A program made the position numbers and the translations under genes. The notes under the pieces are model-generated. The model had not been told where the DNA came from, ran no database searches, and saw nothing but the letters and a program-made list of their open reading frames with translations. A DNA stretch of 64,000 nt from contig JBOZIK010000001.1 of NCBI GenBank assembly GCA_051453625.1, positions 171,949,735-172,013,734 on the forward strand, in the 5' to 3' direction. This DNA comes from Welwitschia mirabilis. Taxonomy: Eukaryota; Gnetophyta; Gnetopsida; Welwitschiales. Positions 1 to 11,229 of this stretch are shown here, piece by piece; the stretch's first letter is position 1, and the number at the start of each line of letters is the position of its first letter.

Positions 1-469
1 CAAAAATCTCTTTAAGATAGTACTCTTTTATGGAAATTCCAAGGCTTATAGTAAATGGTTTTTTTTTAATTGATTTGATTTTTATTTCTATAATAATTTT
101 AATTAGTAAATTTGTTAAATATTCTATAATTAATAAGTTAGTATATCCATTATTTTACTGATCTAAGTTATTGCTTAAGTAGTTACATAAGTTTTATCAT
201 ATTTTTATTATGACGAAAATTAAATTTCCAAAATAGAGGCATAGAATAAAAACACCATATCTTATTAATTAGTAGTTATAAATTAGTTAAATATTTTGTA
301 TAAGTCTAGAATTGTGTTATAAATGTGAAAATGTGAAAAAAATAGAATTTATGATGGATAATTATTTTTTAAAAAAATATTTGTTAAAATACATTAGAAA
401 CTAAATGCAAAAATAGTAAGTAATTTATGTTTCTATACCTATCTATTAAATATCTATAAAACTGAGCAC
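1..469. other. AT-rich sequence, nothing recognised
   Basis: Very AT-rich sequence with stops in all frames. I see no coding homology, RNA gene or repeat boundary here. Confidence 0.5.
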
Positions 470-1575
470 CCTAGTTGTAGGAAATTGAATAAGATTTCAA
501 GAATATCTTGAATCATTTAAAAACTCAAAATATTTTAAAAGTTATGGTCATTTTAGTGAAGTGTAGTAGGATTGTAATTTTAGAAAATTTGACAGTTTTT
601 AACCTTAAATAATAACTTTAAAAATAATATTTTTTAGAATTCTAAGATAGTTTAAGTTATATTTTGAGAATCCTATCATGTCTTTGGTTTCTAAAAAACT
701 ACTATAATTTATTTTTGCTTCATAATTAATTAAGTTTTAATTTTTAACTATGATGTCTCTTTAGAGCTCAAAAATGTTATAATTAATGTTTAGAATTATA
801 GAAAATTTATTACACAAAATTTTATAGAGAAACTGAGTATACACAATATATTTCTATTAGTAAATTTATATTAAATCATCCATAAGTGGTATTCATTTGT
901 AGAAATACCTCTTTTACCCTTTTTCTTTAGCTTACTTTGAATGTGCATACATGTATGATTTTTCACCTTAGTAGTTTGAGTAACATAAGTAGTCTTTAGC
1001 TTATTATTTTTTTATTGACTTGTAATATAGCCATATGAATATTGAATAAAGATTTATATCTTATCAATTATGCTTAATCCATACTTTCTTTTGTTTACCC
1101 TCCTTGCACTAATCCATGGAGATTGTCATATGAGCATGGAAGAATGTTTCTAGGACTGGCATAGCTCCAGGTATGTTTTAGTTTATTAAGTATATTATTA
1201 AGATGTTATTTGATACATCTTGAATATTTTATTATTATTAAAATTAAAAAGAAAACAATATTTCCTTTATTTAGATATCAAAAAGAAGAATATTTCTTTT
1301 ATCTAGATTTTTATTATTATAATCTTGAATATTAAAATGTTTTTATATGTTTGCTTTCTTTTTATGGTTGTTTTTATAAAATGAGTTAAAGGATGATGAG
1401 AATTGTTATAACTAGGTAAATGTAATTTTGTGGTATATTCATCGCACAAGACTAAATCAAGATAATTCTAATAATGTTCATCCCCATACTTGGATTTCAT
1501 CACCAAGGTGAATTACATTGCAATTTTTTTAAAATAATATCCTTCTGGAAGTGGATTTAATCATTACTCTTCTAT
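470..1575. repeat. Diverged direct repeat, copy 1 (about 1.1 kb)
   Basis: This stretch matches 2030-3070 in order and orientation. Shared landmarks are aaaagttatgg (537 and 2120), a tail reading tcatcaccaaggtg (ending at 1510 and 3006), and ggatttaatcattactc just before the gap. The offset drifts from about 1580 to 1496, so both copies carry indels. The copies could be LTRs of a small element or an old tandem duplication. I found no TG/CA ends or primer site, so the type is open. The copy is cut by the gap at 1576. Confidence 0.6.
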
Positions 1576-1675
1576 NNNNNNNNNNNNNNNNNNNNNNNNN
1601 NNNNNNNNNNNNNNNNNNNNNNNNNNNNNNNNNNNNNNNNNNNNNNNNNNNNNNNNNNNNNNNNNNNNNNNNNNN
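1576..1675. other. Assembly gap (100 N)
   Basis: Exactly 100 N, the usual placeholder for a gap of unknown size. It follows directly after a repeat whose second copy continues past the same point at 3069, so repeat collapse is a likely cause. Confidence 0.98.
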
Positions 1676-1739
1676 TTGTTATATGATTTACCACATGTTC
1701 TTATATATGGATTCCTCATCAACTAGTGCTATTTCCAAA

Positions 1740-1990
1740 TGTCTCTAGTACCACCTCCACATGTTTCCATTACCACTGTCATATGCCACTATCACATGTT
1801 TCTAGTGCCACTTCACATGTCTTCAAAACATGGATAGAGTCTTGAAAATAAAATGGGAAAACATACAAATTTATTTATGGTATTAAAAAAAAAGAGAATA
1901 CATATTTTTATGATAAAATAGTTAAATTAATATCTTGCCTACATAAATTATCCTAGAGTACTTGATATAAATGTCAATTTTTACATGTTG
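1740..1990. repeat. Fragment of the U-family terminal block
   Basis: This piece resembles the last part of units U2 (about 23660-23877) and U3 (about 28730-28950). It has a run of short CCAC/CCAT phrases, then tcaaaacatgg, then a tail reading ttaatatcttg and gtcaatttttacatg. Similarity stops at the same place as in U2 and U3, which supports a real element end there. Nothing else of the unit is seen nearby. Confidence 0.5.
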
Positions 1991-2029
1991 TTAGTAAGAG
2001 AAAGGTCTCCATTTTTAGACTTAATAATT

Positions 2030-3070
2030 AGTTTGAGCAAAACTAAAGTAGTCCAACTTATAGAAAATTCAACAAGTTTTTTAGAAAGTATTTATTCATT
2101 TTGAAATTCTAAGTAGACTAAAAGTTATGGCAATTTAGTATAAGGTATTATTTTAGTCACTCCAAAATTTAGGTAGTTTTTATAATCATATTTTGATTTA
2201 AAAAAACATGTTTATAGTAATTTAAATTTAATAAAATTAAATTTTATGGATAATATGATGAGTCTAATTTAAGAACAATAAGTCTACTTTTTTTTCATAT
2301 TTTTAAATAATTAGTTATAAAGTTTTAGTTTTAATGCCTTTTAGAAGCTAAGAAAATTTGTAAATAATTTAATATTTATAAAAACTATTCAAAATACTAT
2401 ATATTAATACTAATTAAGTTAAATTTTTTATATTATTTTGTATATTTTTATTAATATTTAGGCCATTATTCTTGCATTTCTAGCATAATAATTAAGTTTG
2501 TGTACTTTGTAATTATAGAGATGTGTAACTAAATCTCCTAACTCAATTGATGTTTTATTTTTGATAAATATATATTTTAATTAACTTTATTTTTATATAT
2601 ATTCTTATGATTTACAAGGCATTTAAAAGTTGTCTTAGATTTATAAATGAAATATTTTTTAATAATAAAACTTTAATGTATTAATATGCCTTATTTTGAA
2701 AAGAGTTATTATAATGTAGAAAAATAAAGGGGTATTTCTTTAATTGGTCTTCACTATTATGATTTTCAAATGTAATATTTCTCTTTTATGTAAAATCAAA
2801 ATGATGCTTATATACTTTATTTTTCTTTTATATGGTTGTTTTCATAGAATAAACCTAATGATGATTAGAATTATTTCTACTAGGTAAATAATCCATTAAA
2901 TATTTATATAATTGTATGCTTGCATTTATATGGCATATTCATTTAACTAAATTAAGATAATTTCAATAATTACACATCCGCATACTTGGATTTCATCACC
3001 AAGGTGCGCTTTATTATATTTTTATTTATAAATCCTTTTGCAAGTGGATTTAATCATTACTCTTCTATCC
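2030..3070. repeat. Diverged direct repeat, copy 2
   Basis: Partner of 470-1575. It keeps the same succession of landmarks and continues through the point where copy 1 meets the gap. The most similar part is the last 230 bp (2840-3070). No reading frame is open. Confidence 0.6.
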
Positions 3071-4216
3071 TACCCATGTATGAACTTACTTCAACTTAAT
3101 ATCTTGAGCTCTTAGCATTAATGGATTATGCTACATCATTCGGAGATGCTTCATGGAAGCAAGGGTTATTTGTAAGCATTCATCCACCTCACGTATGACC
3201 TATCACTTGTGTTGGGGGTGTATCGAGATGAAGTGAAAGACTATAGAGTTGAATCAAGCCATGTTTGTATATTTTAAAACCTTAAGTAGAAACAACTTAC
3301 ATACAGAGGATGACTAGATATCGAGTTGGAATGCCATTAATTAGAGTTATAACCTCCTATTATATTGGTTCTTATTCTTAAAACTTACCCATGTATGTTG
3401 TCAACAAGTTTACATGTTCTTAACTATTCACAAGATATCTTTTATGTGATGAAAAATTGAGAAGAAATGGAGGATAAAACTTATGACATTGCTATTCTTT
3501 ATAAACCAAAATAATCTAGAAATTAGTTATAAGTAAATATATAATATTAATATGATTTGTCTTCCTTAGGATATAGAAATTCTGATAAAGGAGTAAGTAG
3601 AATTTGGTCCTAGATTCTAATATGTCTATTAGGTAATAATATTAAGGAAGAAAGGAAGAGAACACAAGAAAAAGAAAAAAAGAAAAAGAAAAAAAGAGTG
3701 CTTAATTAGGGTAAGAAAAAAGAGGGTATTACACTACCATTGGAGAGCCAAAAAAATGCTTTCACTACCTTGGATACCTTAGATCCACTTGAGCTAGCCC
3801 ATTAGGGTTTTCTACATTTATGAGTCATTGATTAAAAAACCTCCCCTCAAGTGTAGGAAAACCAACATGAGGTCTAGCCATATACTACTATACCCTTTCT
3901 AGTTTTCATAGTAGATGGCACCACTAAGGAGCTAAACAAATAGTAGGTTGAAGACGCATTACGTAAAACTCAAAACTGCCTTTAGAAAACCTTCAAGAGA
4001 AAAAAAGGCAAAAAAAGGGCTTACATAGAGAAGCCGTGAAAGAGGAGAATACACTGGCATATGGAAGACATGCTAGCCCCTTGGACTGCCTCTGTGCATC
4101 TTGAAAATGAAACCCTAGCTTCACTATTCTTCTTTACTCTGTTCCACTTAGCTATTAATTCTTTTGGCATATTTCATAAGTTTTAAAACATAATAAGCTA
4201 AATTATAAGCTCAACA
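3071..4216. other. Unrecognised non-coding stretch
   Basis: A slightly more GC-rich stretch (3120-3320) is followed by a purine tract and then mixed sequence containing aaaccctagcttcac near 4110. No frame shows family resemblance on either strand. The sequence ending at 4216 (gctcaaca) loosely resembles the CA end of element A's LTR, so part of this stretch could be A's missing 3' LTR, but the match is too weak to call. Confidence 0.35.
3644..3699 (+). repeat. Purine tract, GAAA/GAAAAA-rich
   Basis: A nearly pure run of A and G on the plus strand made of aaag and aaaaag units. It is low-complexity sequence with no other feature attached. Confidence 0.8.
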
Positions 4217-4319
4217 TTAATAAGGGGTATAATTAATCTAGCATGAAAGTCATCAAATTAGCAACATGACTAGTAAGATGAATAGTAGAATGCTACTAAT
4301 CTCAATAATACCTAATGTA

Positions 4320-4760
4320 AAGGGGCTAATGCTTGAATGGAGAGCTCCTTCTCAAATGCTAATGTAGTCTCCTCTAGATCTTTTTCTTTAATACTTAATG
4401 CCATGAAAAATTTAATATTTTACTCCTCACTACTATGATTTACATATAAGCTAGCCTCTTCATTGGGCACATTGAAGTGTTCATGAAAAAGTTCTTTAGT
4501 AATTTTAATATCCATTGGTCCTACGTTGGATTGAATAATGATTTCTCATTCTATATAGTTTAAATCCTTTATGATGTTTGCATATTTATAGTAGAAAGTC
4601 ATTCTACAATAGAATTCTCTTACATGAGTGAGATAAAACTCCTATGAGAAGGACGTGCAAACTACAACAGGTCACGATGAATTAAATCTTGAACAATTCT
4701 AGGTCGAATAGTCCTCAACCATATACTGTAATCTTTCTTTGGAATGGTGGTGGCTTTTTG
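4320..4760 (-). pseudogene. REFY-type ORF downstream of pol in element A
   Basis: The minus strand carries a broken frame starting around VREFY (codons 4609-4623), followed about 40 residues on by ITKELFHEHFNVPNEE. The pattern of a REFY phrase followed by a 'xITxExxxxxFxVPxEE' stretch is like the 'putative plant transposon protein' domain found downstream of pol in many Athila-type elements. It occupies the env position. Element C has a comparable phrase at 54588-54602. The family assignment is from memory and moderate; the position and motif are seen directly. Several stops interrupt it. Confidence 0.45.
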
Positions 4761-7134
4761 GAACTTCTTTCATTTAGCCTTTGCTTTCGACAATAGGATT
4801 ATCCACTAGGGAATCTGTTCCTCTACATTAGGAGCTGATAAGGATTCCTAGAAAGGATTATTATTAGTAGTAGTATAAGCCAATGTTCAGAGGCTGTAGG
4901 TAGCTTTTTTGGCTTGAGAGGAATAAAAATCATTAGTGATGCCTTTCATTCTAATCAAATTTCAAAGAAATAAAAAAAATATAATGGATAAATTAAAAAA
5001 GAAAAACTTGAAGGAAATGTACTAGATGTGGTTAGTAACTATTTCTTGAGTAAAGTGGGATTCAAATAATGCTTGGTCTAGGATAAACTTGAAGAGATAT
5101 AACAAAAATATCATTCATTTGAGAAGATCTCTTCAAAAATCTATTATTTAGAGATATCTAAAATTGTAGTAAAAATGTAGATTAAGGACTTACTCATGTG
5201 GTAGAAGTTCCTTTCATGTTGATTTGCATGTGGAATAGTGAAATTTAGCAAAGAATCACACTTTTCGCATGGGGCATCAGAGGTTTTTATCACATACGTA
5301 GGATAAAAATGAGTTTGTTTACTTTTTTTAAATAATTTTTTTAATCCTAACATGCCTATTGCAGTGCAATGGACCTATGATAACATTTTTAAATGGTATT
5401 ACTTTAGCCATCGTAGAGCAATATACCCTTGGTATCTAGAGAATGTAGATTCTTCAACTATTACAACATGATTACCTATGATAGCAGTTTGTTTCTTAGT
5501 TAGGCTTTATCATCGCCAATTACAATGGATAATGGGTTGTAATAAAAGGCATAGAATTTTTAGTTTAATGATATAATACTTGGCAATAATCTCATAATGA
5601 CTTGCTATGACAGGCTTAGTTTACTTCTTTGCTTACTCATATATTCCTTCTTATGATTAAGCTAATATTACAAGGCTATCGTGACATGATTATATATGTT
5701 TCTAAGTTTTATTGGACTGTCCCAGTACTATCATAGAGTGATAGCCATGCAAGAACACCATTATTTTGGTGTGTGTATATATATATATATATATAAATTT
5801 ATATATAGGCTTTAAACACATGAGCATAATTATATGTTTTTTTTGAAATCATATTTAATCTATGTACAATAATGGTGATATTTAGTTATTACATAATCCG
5901 CCTATTACATTTCTTGAGTCTAGAAGAATAGTAACATGTATAATATCTAGATTAAGGATTTGGTCATTAACCATGATAATTTATATCATTAAAGACATAC
6001 TTTCATGGGAGAATTTACTCATATTTATATTTCAACACATAATAATCAACATCCCTAGCTTCAATCAGGTCTTGAAGGAGTTATTTCTAGTGTCAGTAAA
6101 CACCATCTAGGATAGTGATCCATGCTTTCCTTAACATAAAGATTAAGAGAACTAATATCATATCATTGCCTAGGCCAAGAATGTAAGTGGTCATCAGAAG
6201 CATAAGGACTGACACTCTTATAAGTAAAAAGTAGTAGCAGAGAGATTTTTATGAAGACTAAAAAGGATGTGTCCAACTATTGTCAAGTGTGCTTAGTTGT
6301 TTTACATTTATTTCCCATTAACAACCCACAACTAGGAGACTTATTAAACTATCTTCATTGTGTTTTAGATTTTGGGTTTAAACCTTATATTCACCACATA
6401 AGAAGGAGTTATCCTTTTCTTGAGGATTATCTAGACTAGAATCCACATTAAAATTATATGCTAAGAGGAAGTTCTCTAGTTTTATAATTGCAAATAATCA
6501 AGCTAAATATCAGTGAGACAATCCATTTAAAACTTGAGTTGATAGTTCCTTTTCTAAAACTTTACCAATTCTGAGATAGATAGTTAATTATGATTGTCAT
6601 AGAGAATAGCTGTTATGGATTAGAATTTTACTGAATTACAAAGTAATGATGGTGAAGGTGGAGTGGTAAAATGATGGAAAAGGTCAAACAAAATTATGTA
6701 CATTTATTAAACTATTAGGCAGCTTCGGCTTACGATTAAAATGACTAGTATGCATAGAATCAATAAGAGACCACTTATATGTATATCATTATTATGGAAT
6801 GCAATGATTCTAATAAGTCACTACCCTAATGTTGACCATCTCAACTTGGTATAAACATCTTGAGTGAGTGGGAAAAATGGAGAATAAACATACTATTCTA
6901 GGAGCACAATAGAATAGATGGGTTATTTCCTCATGACATGTGCTATTTGGCTACCCTGATAGCTACTAGGTATGATTAAAATTTCTAGAGTTTGGCTAGT
7001 GATAGTGAACTATGAAGTAATTTAGAATACTATAGTATAAAATTTGGGAAAGATGAAAAGGCTTATGGATAGAAGGAAATGATACACTGTGTTGTAGGAG
7101 GAATTTATTTATTATTTTAAGGAAGAAAGTCATC
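4761..7134 (-). other. 3' untranslated region of element A
   Basis: No coding resemblance. A dinucleotide run (GT then TA, 5769-5795) lies inside. Between about 5500 and 5750 there are short phrases such as ttatcatcgcc and agtgatagcc that resemble the motif cluster in A's 5' LTR. A 69-codon minus frame at 5144-5353 has two Cys pairs but no recognisable family. Confidence 0.4.
5769..5795. repeat. (GT)n(TA)n microsatellite
   Basis: A short run of GT followed by about nine TA units, with a second imperfect TA patch just after. Confidence 0.85.
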
Positions 7135-7290
7135 ATGAGAAGAATGCAAGAAGTAAGAACCCATAGGATTTACTAAGATCATGACCAATTAACCCCCTAG
7201 TGGAGTTCTCACAGCTATTATGTTATACTATCAAACGCTCCTTTTCAAAATATTTACCTTAGTGTACTTGTGGTAGAACATGTGCGAATT
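7135..7290 (-). promoter_or_regulatory. Conserved post-pol block, element A copy
   Basis: On the plus strand this block contains accccctagtggagttc followed by a segment with tttaccttagtgta and gtggtagaaca. The same arrangement stands at 39206-39405 in B and 56473-56680 in C, each time just downstream of integrase on the element's own strand. No common reading frame explains it. A cis-acting role such as splicing to the downstream ORF is inference. Confidence 0.5.
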
Positions 7291-7739
7291 TGTTATTCTA
7301 CTTATATTTTTACCATTTTCTTTTTTTCTTTAACTAAGTTATTCTGAGCAAAATTAGCCTATAAAAATTAAAGGGAATAATAATGAATTACTAACTATTG
7401 GAGTTATACTCAAGGATGAGATGCATATAACACGAGACTTGTGGTTGAAAGAATAACACATTCCTTCATAAATTAATACATTTTCATGATACAAGAGTGA
7501 TTCTACTGACTACTAGGCATTTTAATTTCAATAAGACGTAAGAGAATAACTTACCTAAATGGAAGAGAAAAAAATTGACAAATGATGGATGTTAAGAAAG
7601 TGGGCTAGTTTGTTAGATGATAGTGAAGACTAGATAATGAATGGGATCATCAATCGAGGTTTTATGATTTGTTTTAGATATTTTTTCAACTATAAAGCAT
7701 AAGTATTTTGGCTTATTATCATGATATAACTTTAAATGT

Positions 7740-8800
7740 TAACAAGTTATTATGAATTAACTATCCTTTTGAAGATCTTTGATTTTTACACTACCATTTT
7801 CCTTGACTTTCACTACTTTAAAGGGTTATTCCTATTTGATAACTAACTTTCCTGGGAACTTGTGTAATCTCATATTGTATCGTAGAATCTTATCTTCTCA
7901 GTTAAATATTTTTCTTTTAATCTTTTTATCATGATGATATTTCATTTATTTATTTAGAATTTATTGTTTATTTACTATAATGAATTATATTTCATCTAAA
8001 ATTTTTAATTGGAGTAATCTTTTTGTGATCTTCTTATCATTGTTAGGGTTTAATTTTTAAAGTGATTTCTAAGATTTATATTGGATCTCAACAGGTAGTA
8101 GGCATTATTTTTCATAAACTAACTAGAATGGAGTATATTCCAAAGACTTCCTTCATATATTCCTATATGCCCATAATGCATTTCGTAGTTTGTTACACCA
8201 ATTCTTATTATAATTTTAATCAAAATCTTCTTGATTTCTTAGTTTGTATTATCTACCTATCTATTGAGTTGAGGATGGTATGTGGAAGATATCCTATGTA
8301 TATTTCCTATGAATTTCATTAATCTCTTCATGGTTTTATTAATGAAATGTATTTCTTAATTATTAATTAGTACCAAATTATTGTAAGACATGTTCTTTTA
8401 AAAAACCAACTATTGTTTTTATATCATTTGTTTTTGTTGCTTTGGCTTCTATACATTTGATAACATAATTTGAAAAGATGATTATGTATTGATATTCATT
8501 TAATTCTAGAAATGGTCTAGTGAAATCAATCCCTCATACATAAAATGTTTCACATTCTAAAATAGGATTCATGGATATTTCTTCTCTTTTTGTTAAACCT
8601 CCAATTTTTTGGTAGTAGTCACATTTAGAAACATAGTCTTGAGAGTCTTGAAATTAAGTAGGATAGTAAAATCCAGTTTACAAAACTTTGTGAGCTATCT
8701 TCTCTCCATTAAAGTGACTTCCATAACTACTATTATGATACATTTATAGGATCTCTTATTGTTCCCATTCCAGAATAGATCATTAGGATATTTTATATTT
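7740..8800 (-). pseudogene. Integrase remnant, element A
   Basis: This is the DNA-joining domain of the polyprotein. The minus-strand frame shows an N-terminal zinc-binding region with a YHSSYGSHFNGERIAHKVL phrase (around 8740) and KCDYYQK (around 8610), where the second Cys of the C-x2-C pair is now Tyr. It continues with an ILECETFYV-x-GIDF phrase at the start of the catalytic core. The C-terminal part near 7850 has the FPGKL-like phrase followed by VKVKENGSVxIKD. In-frame stops are mostly explained by TGG, CAA or CGA changing to stops. RNase H precedes it and the conserved post-pol block follows. Confidence 0.8.
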
Positions 8801-8929
8801 TCCTGTTTAATATAGAAATGGGTTTTACCAAATATAATTTTTAATTTTCTTCATGAATAATTGATTTTCCTCATTAGATTAAGTATGTAAAACTTGAAGG
8901 ATAAAAAGATGACTAGCTATATAAGTATA

Positions 8930-9400
8930 TCACAGTTCTTGATGTTGAAGGCTAGTGTTTACCATTAACAATTTTTAATTTGAAAATTCATTATCAAAAG
9001 TGTCCTTGATTTGGTCTGGTGGAGGTATCTCTAGATAGGAAAGATGATTTGTTACTACATTCTGGCTTCCTCATTTATCTGTAATGACTAGGTTAAAGTA
9101 TCACATGAGCAAGCACCATGCATAATTTGTGCATTGTTGATCTATTTTATTATTAAGAACTTCATAGCTAAATGGTTAGTATATACCAGCATTCTAAGTC
9201 AACAAGTTAATGTATGAACTTATCTAGTGCAGCGATAATGGCTAATAATTCTTTTTAGTAGTTGTGTAATTACATTGAGTTGCATTGAAGGCTTTTAAGA
9301 TGCAGTAGATGACATGCAATTTATGAATAATTTACTAGCCTAAAACTACACTAATGGCAATATTACTTACATCACACATCAAGTCAAATAGGTATTTATA
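8930..9400 (-). pseudogene. RNase H remnant, element A
   Basis: The minus strand reads HVIYCILKAFNATQCNYTTT-KK in the 9220-9330 area, matching the gypsy RNase H phrase 'HVIYYASRTLNEAQRNYTTTEKELLA'-type. A following stretch corresponds to the 'L-D-KF--YL' segment. Stops break the frame. It lies between RT and integrase, as expected. This domain normally removes the RNA strand during reverse transcription. Confidence 0.7.
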
Positions 9401-9559
9401 ATTTGGTAGACTAAAAATAGGTGTAGTGATGACTTTATTTTTTAAGAGTTTAAAGGATTTCTGACATGGTTTATTCTAAATAGAGGGATTATCGTTTTTT
9501 AGTAATTCATACAAGGACTTCATGATCTTAGAGAAATCCATAATAAATTATCAATAACA

Positions 9560-10290
9560 TCGTGCATATTTTAAAAATCCTCTCAAGATTCATATATTAC
9601 TTGGAGTAGATAAGTAAGTGATAACTTAAATTGTCTGGGATCCATTATTATATTGTTTTTGGAGACAATATGCCTTAATATAGCTCCACTTATCACCATA
9701 AAGTGGCTCTTTTCTTAGCTTAATTTTAAATCATTTTCAAAGTAATGTGATAGAACTCTAGAGAGTTGTTTTAAGATTTGATTAAAATAATTATCGTATA
9801 CTAAGAAATCATTACTAAGAAATCATCCATGAAGATTTTCACAAGATCTTTTAATATATCTGAAAACATCAATATCATGATTCTTTAAAAAGTGGTAGGG
9901 GTATTACATAATCCAAAAGGCATTCATTAGTAAGTGAAGATGCAAAATGGTGAAGTAAAGGTAGTTTTATGTTGATCTTTAGAAGCTATAACAATTTGGT
10001 TGTATCTACTAAACCCATATTAAAAAAATAGTATGCTTGACCTAATAGATGTTCCAATATTTGGTTGATATAAGGGATAGAAAAGTGGTTATGTTTGGTA
10101 TGCTCATTTAGTTTTCTAAAATTGATACAAACTTTCTACTTGCCATTCTTTTTTTGTACCACCATAATGAAGTTCATCCAGTCACTATCCGATATTAGGT
10201 ATATAATACCTTCCTTCCATAAATTTTTTATCTCTTTCTTGATCACTTTTTGTAATGTACGGTTAAATTTAGAGGTAGTTGCCTAATTGG
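9560..10290 (-). pseudogene. Reverse transcriptase remnant, element A
   Basis: The N-terminal fingers region reads SDSDWMNFIMVVQKKNGK near 10140-10190, then CINFRKLNEHTKH near 10100, as in the gypsy consensus. The catalytic loop IFMDDFLVYD (about 9808-9837) keeps both aspartates in the FMDD form usual for Athila-type RT. Stops elsewhere break the frame. A short direct duplication (actaagaaatcat, about 9798-9826) abuts the catalytic loop. Of the three RTs here this one best keeps the active-site motif. Confidence 0.85.
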
Positions 10291-10939
10291 TTTTACATTG
10301 TCTTCTATATATATTTTATTCATGAAAAGGGTCGGTGAAATTTCCTTTTGCAAATCTTTATATAACCAGGTAAATGCACCCTTATTCTATTTGATATTTG
10401 CATTAACTACTTTTTTTCCTCAGGTTTTTCATTTACTACTAAGGATTAAGGATTTGGTTTTCTTTTCATCAATAAAGACATTTTTTAATGTGAAAGGTAA
10501 TTTCTTAAGCTCTATGATTTCCTAACTTTGAATTTCTTGGCCATTAGGAGGACCAAAAAATAGGGTTTATTTAATTTCTATAGCATTAATGAATTTATCA
10601 TCTAACTCAAGAAGGTTTTGTACTCATTTTTCATTATTGACTGAAAAGGATCTTCCATGAATAAAGCCTTAGTAGTGATGTTGATGAATCTAGACTCTTC
10701 TTATATTTCCCTTCTTACTATCATTTCTATGGGTTGAAGATATTCATATTAATCTATATGTTGATAAAGGTAACTATATTAGTCCTTTTTGACAATGAAT
10801 TACTGCATCTATTGTGGCTAACTAAGGTCTTCTTAAGATGATTGGAAATAACCCCTTTATAATGTCCAAAATGAAAAAATGGCTGGGTATATTTCTTAGT
10901 CAACTTATACTAAGACATCTTCAATAATTCCCTTTGCGG

Positions 10940-11200
10940 TTGTAATAGAAGTATAGGTCAACAATAAGACCATTCCATTATTTTCAAAGTTTCACATAGG
11001 AAGAATAGGAGGACGTTAACACTTACCCCTAAGTACAGTAATACATAAGGTACCTTTTTATTATTAATGACTATAGGAATTATCAATGATCTAAGGTCTT
11101 TATGATTGGGAGAAATCATTTTCTTAAACTTTCTCTTTTTACTTGAATAAAACTCTCGAAGGTCTTTGGAGTAGAGAGGCATAACCTTAACTACTTGAGT
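10940..11200 (-). pseudogene. Aspartic protease remnant, element A
   Basis: A 74-codon minus frame (10958-11182) has LIIPIVINNKKVPYVLL followed by YLGVSVNVL. This matches the retropepsin core in which a D-L/I-G-A/S-S triplet is followed by VN/L-M/L-P. The catalytic Asp is replaced by Tyr (codon at 11033-11035), so the enzyme would be inactive. It lies between gag and RT. Confidence 0.75.
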
Positions 11201-11229
11201 AAGGGGTATTTTTAGTTCTAATTACTTAA

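Noticed and set aside
1100-1180. Possible exon-intron junction (ccaggtatg) near 1170
   Set aside because: A single splice-like site without an open exon, acceptor or protein similarity; the sequence lies in a repeat.
3644-3699. Polypurine tract of an LTR element
   Set aside because: It is a long GAAA-type low-complexity run without an adjacent TG LTR start or a partner LTR.
4150-4216. Left LTR end of element A at 4216
   Set aside because: cataataag...gctcaaca resembles the right LTR end, but the neighbouring bases do not form a polypurine tract on the minus strand and the remaining 1.6 kb does not align.
8062-8322. 86-codon plus frame as a host gene
   Set aside because: It opposes the C-terminal part and core of A's integrase, which is supported by motifs; no homology on the plus strand.
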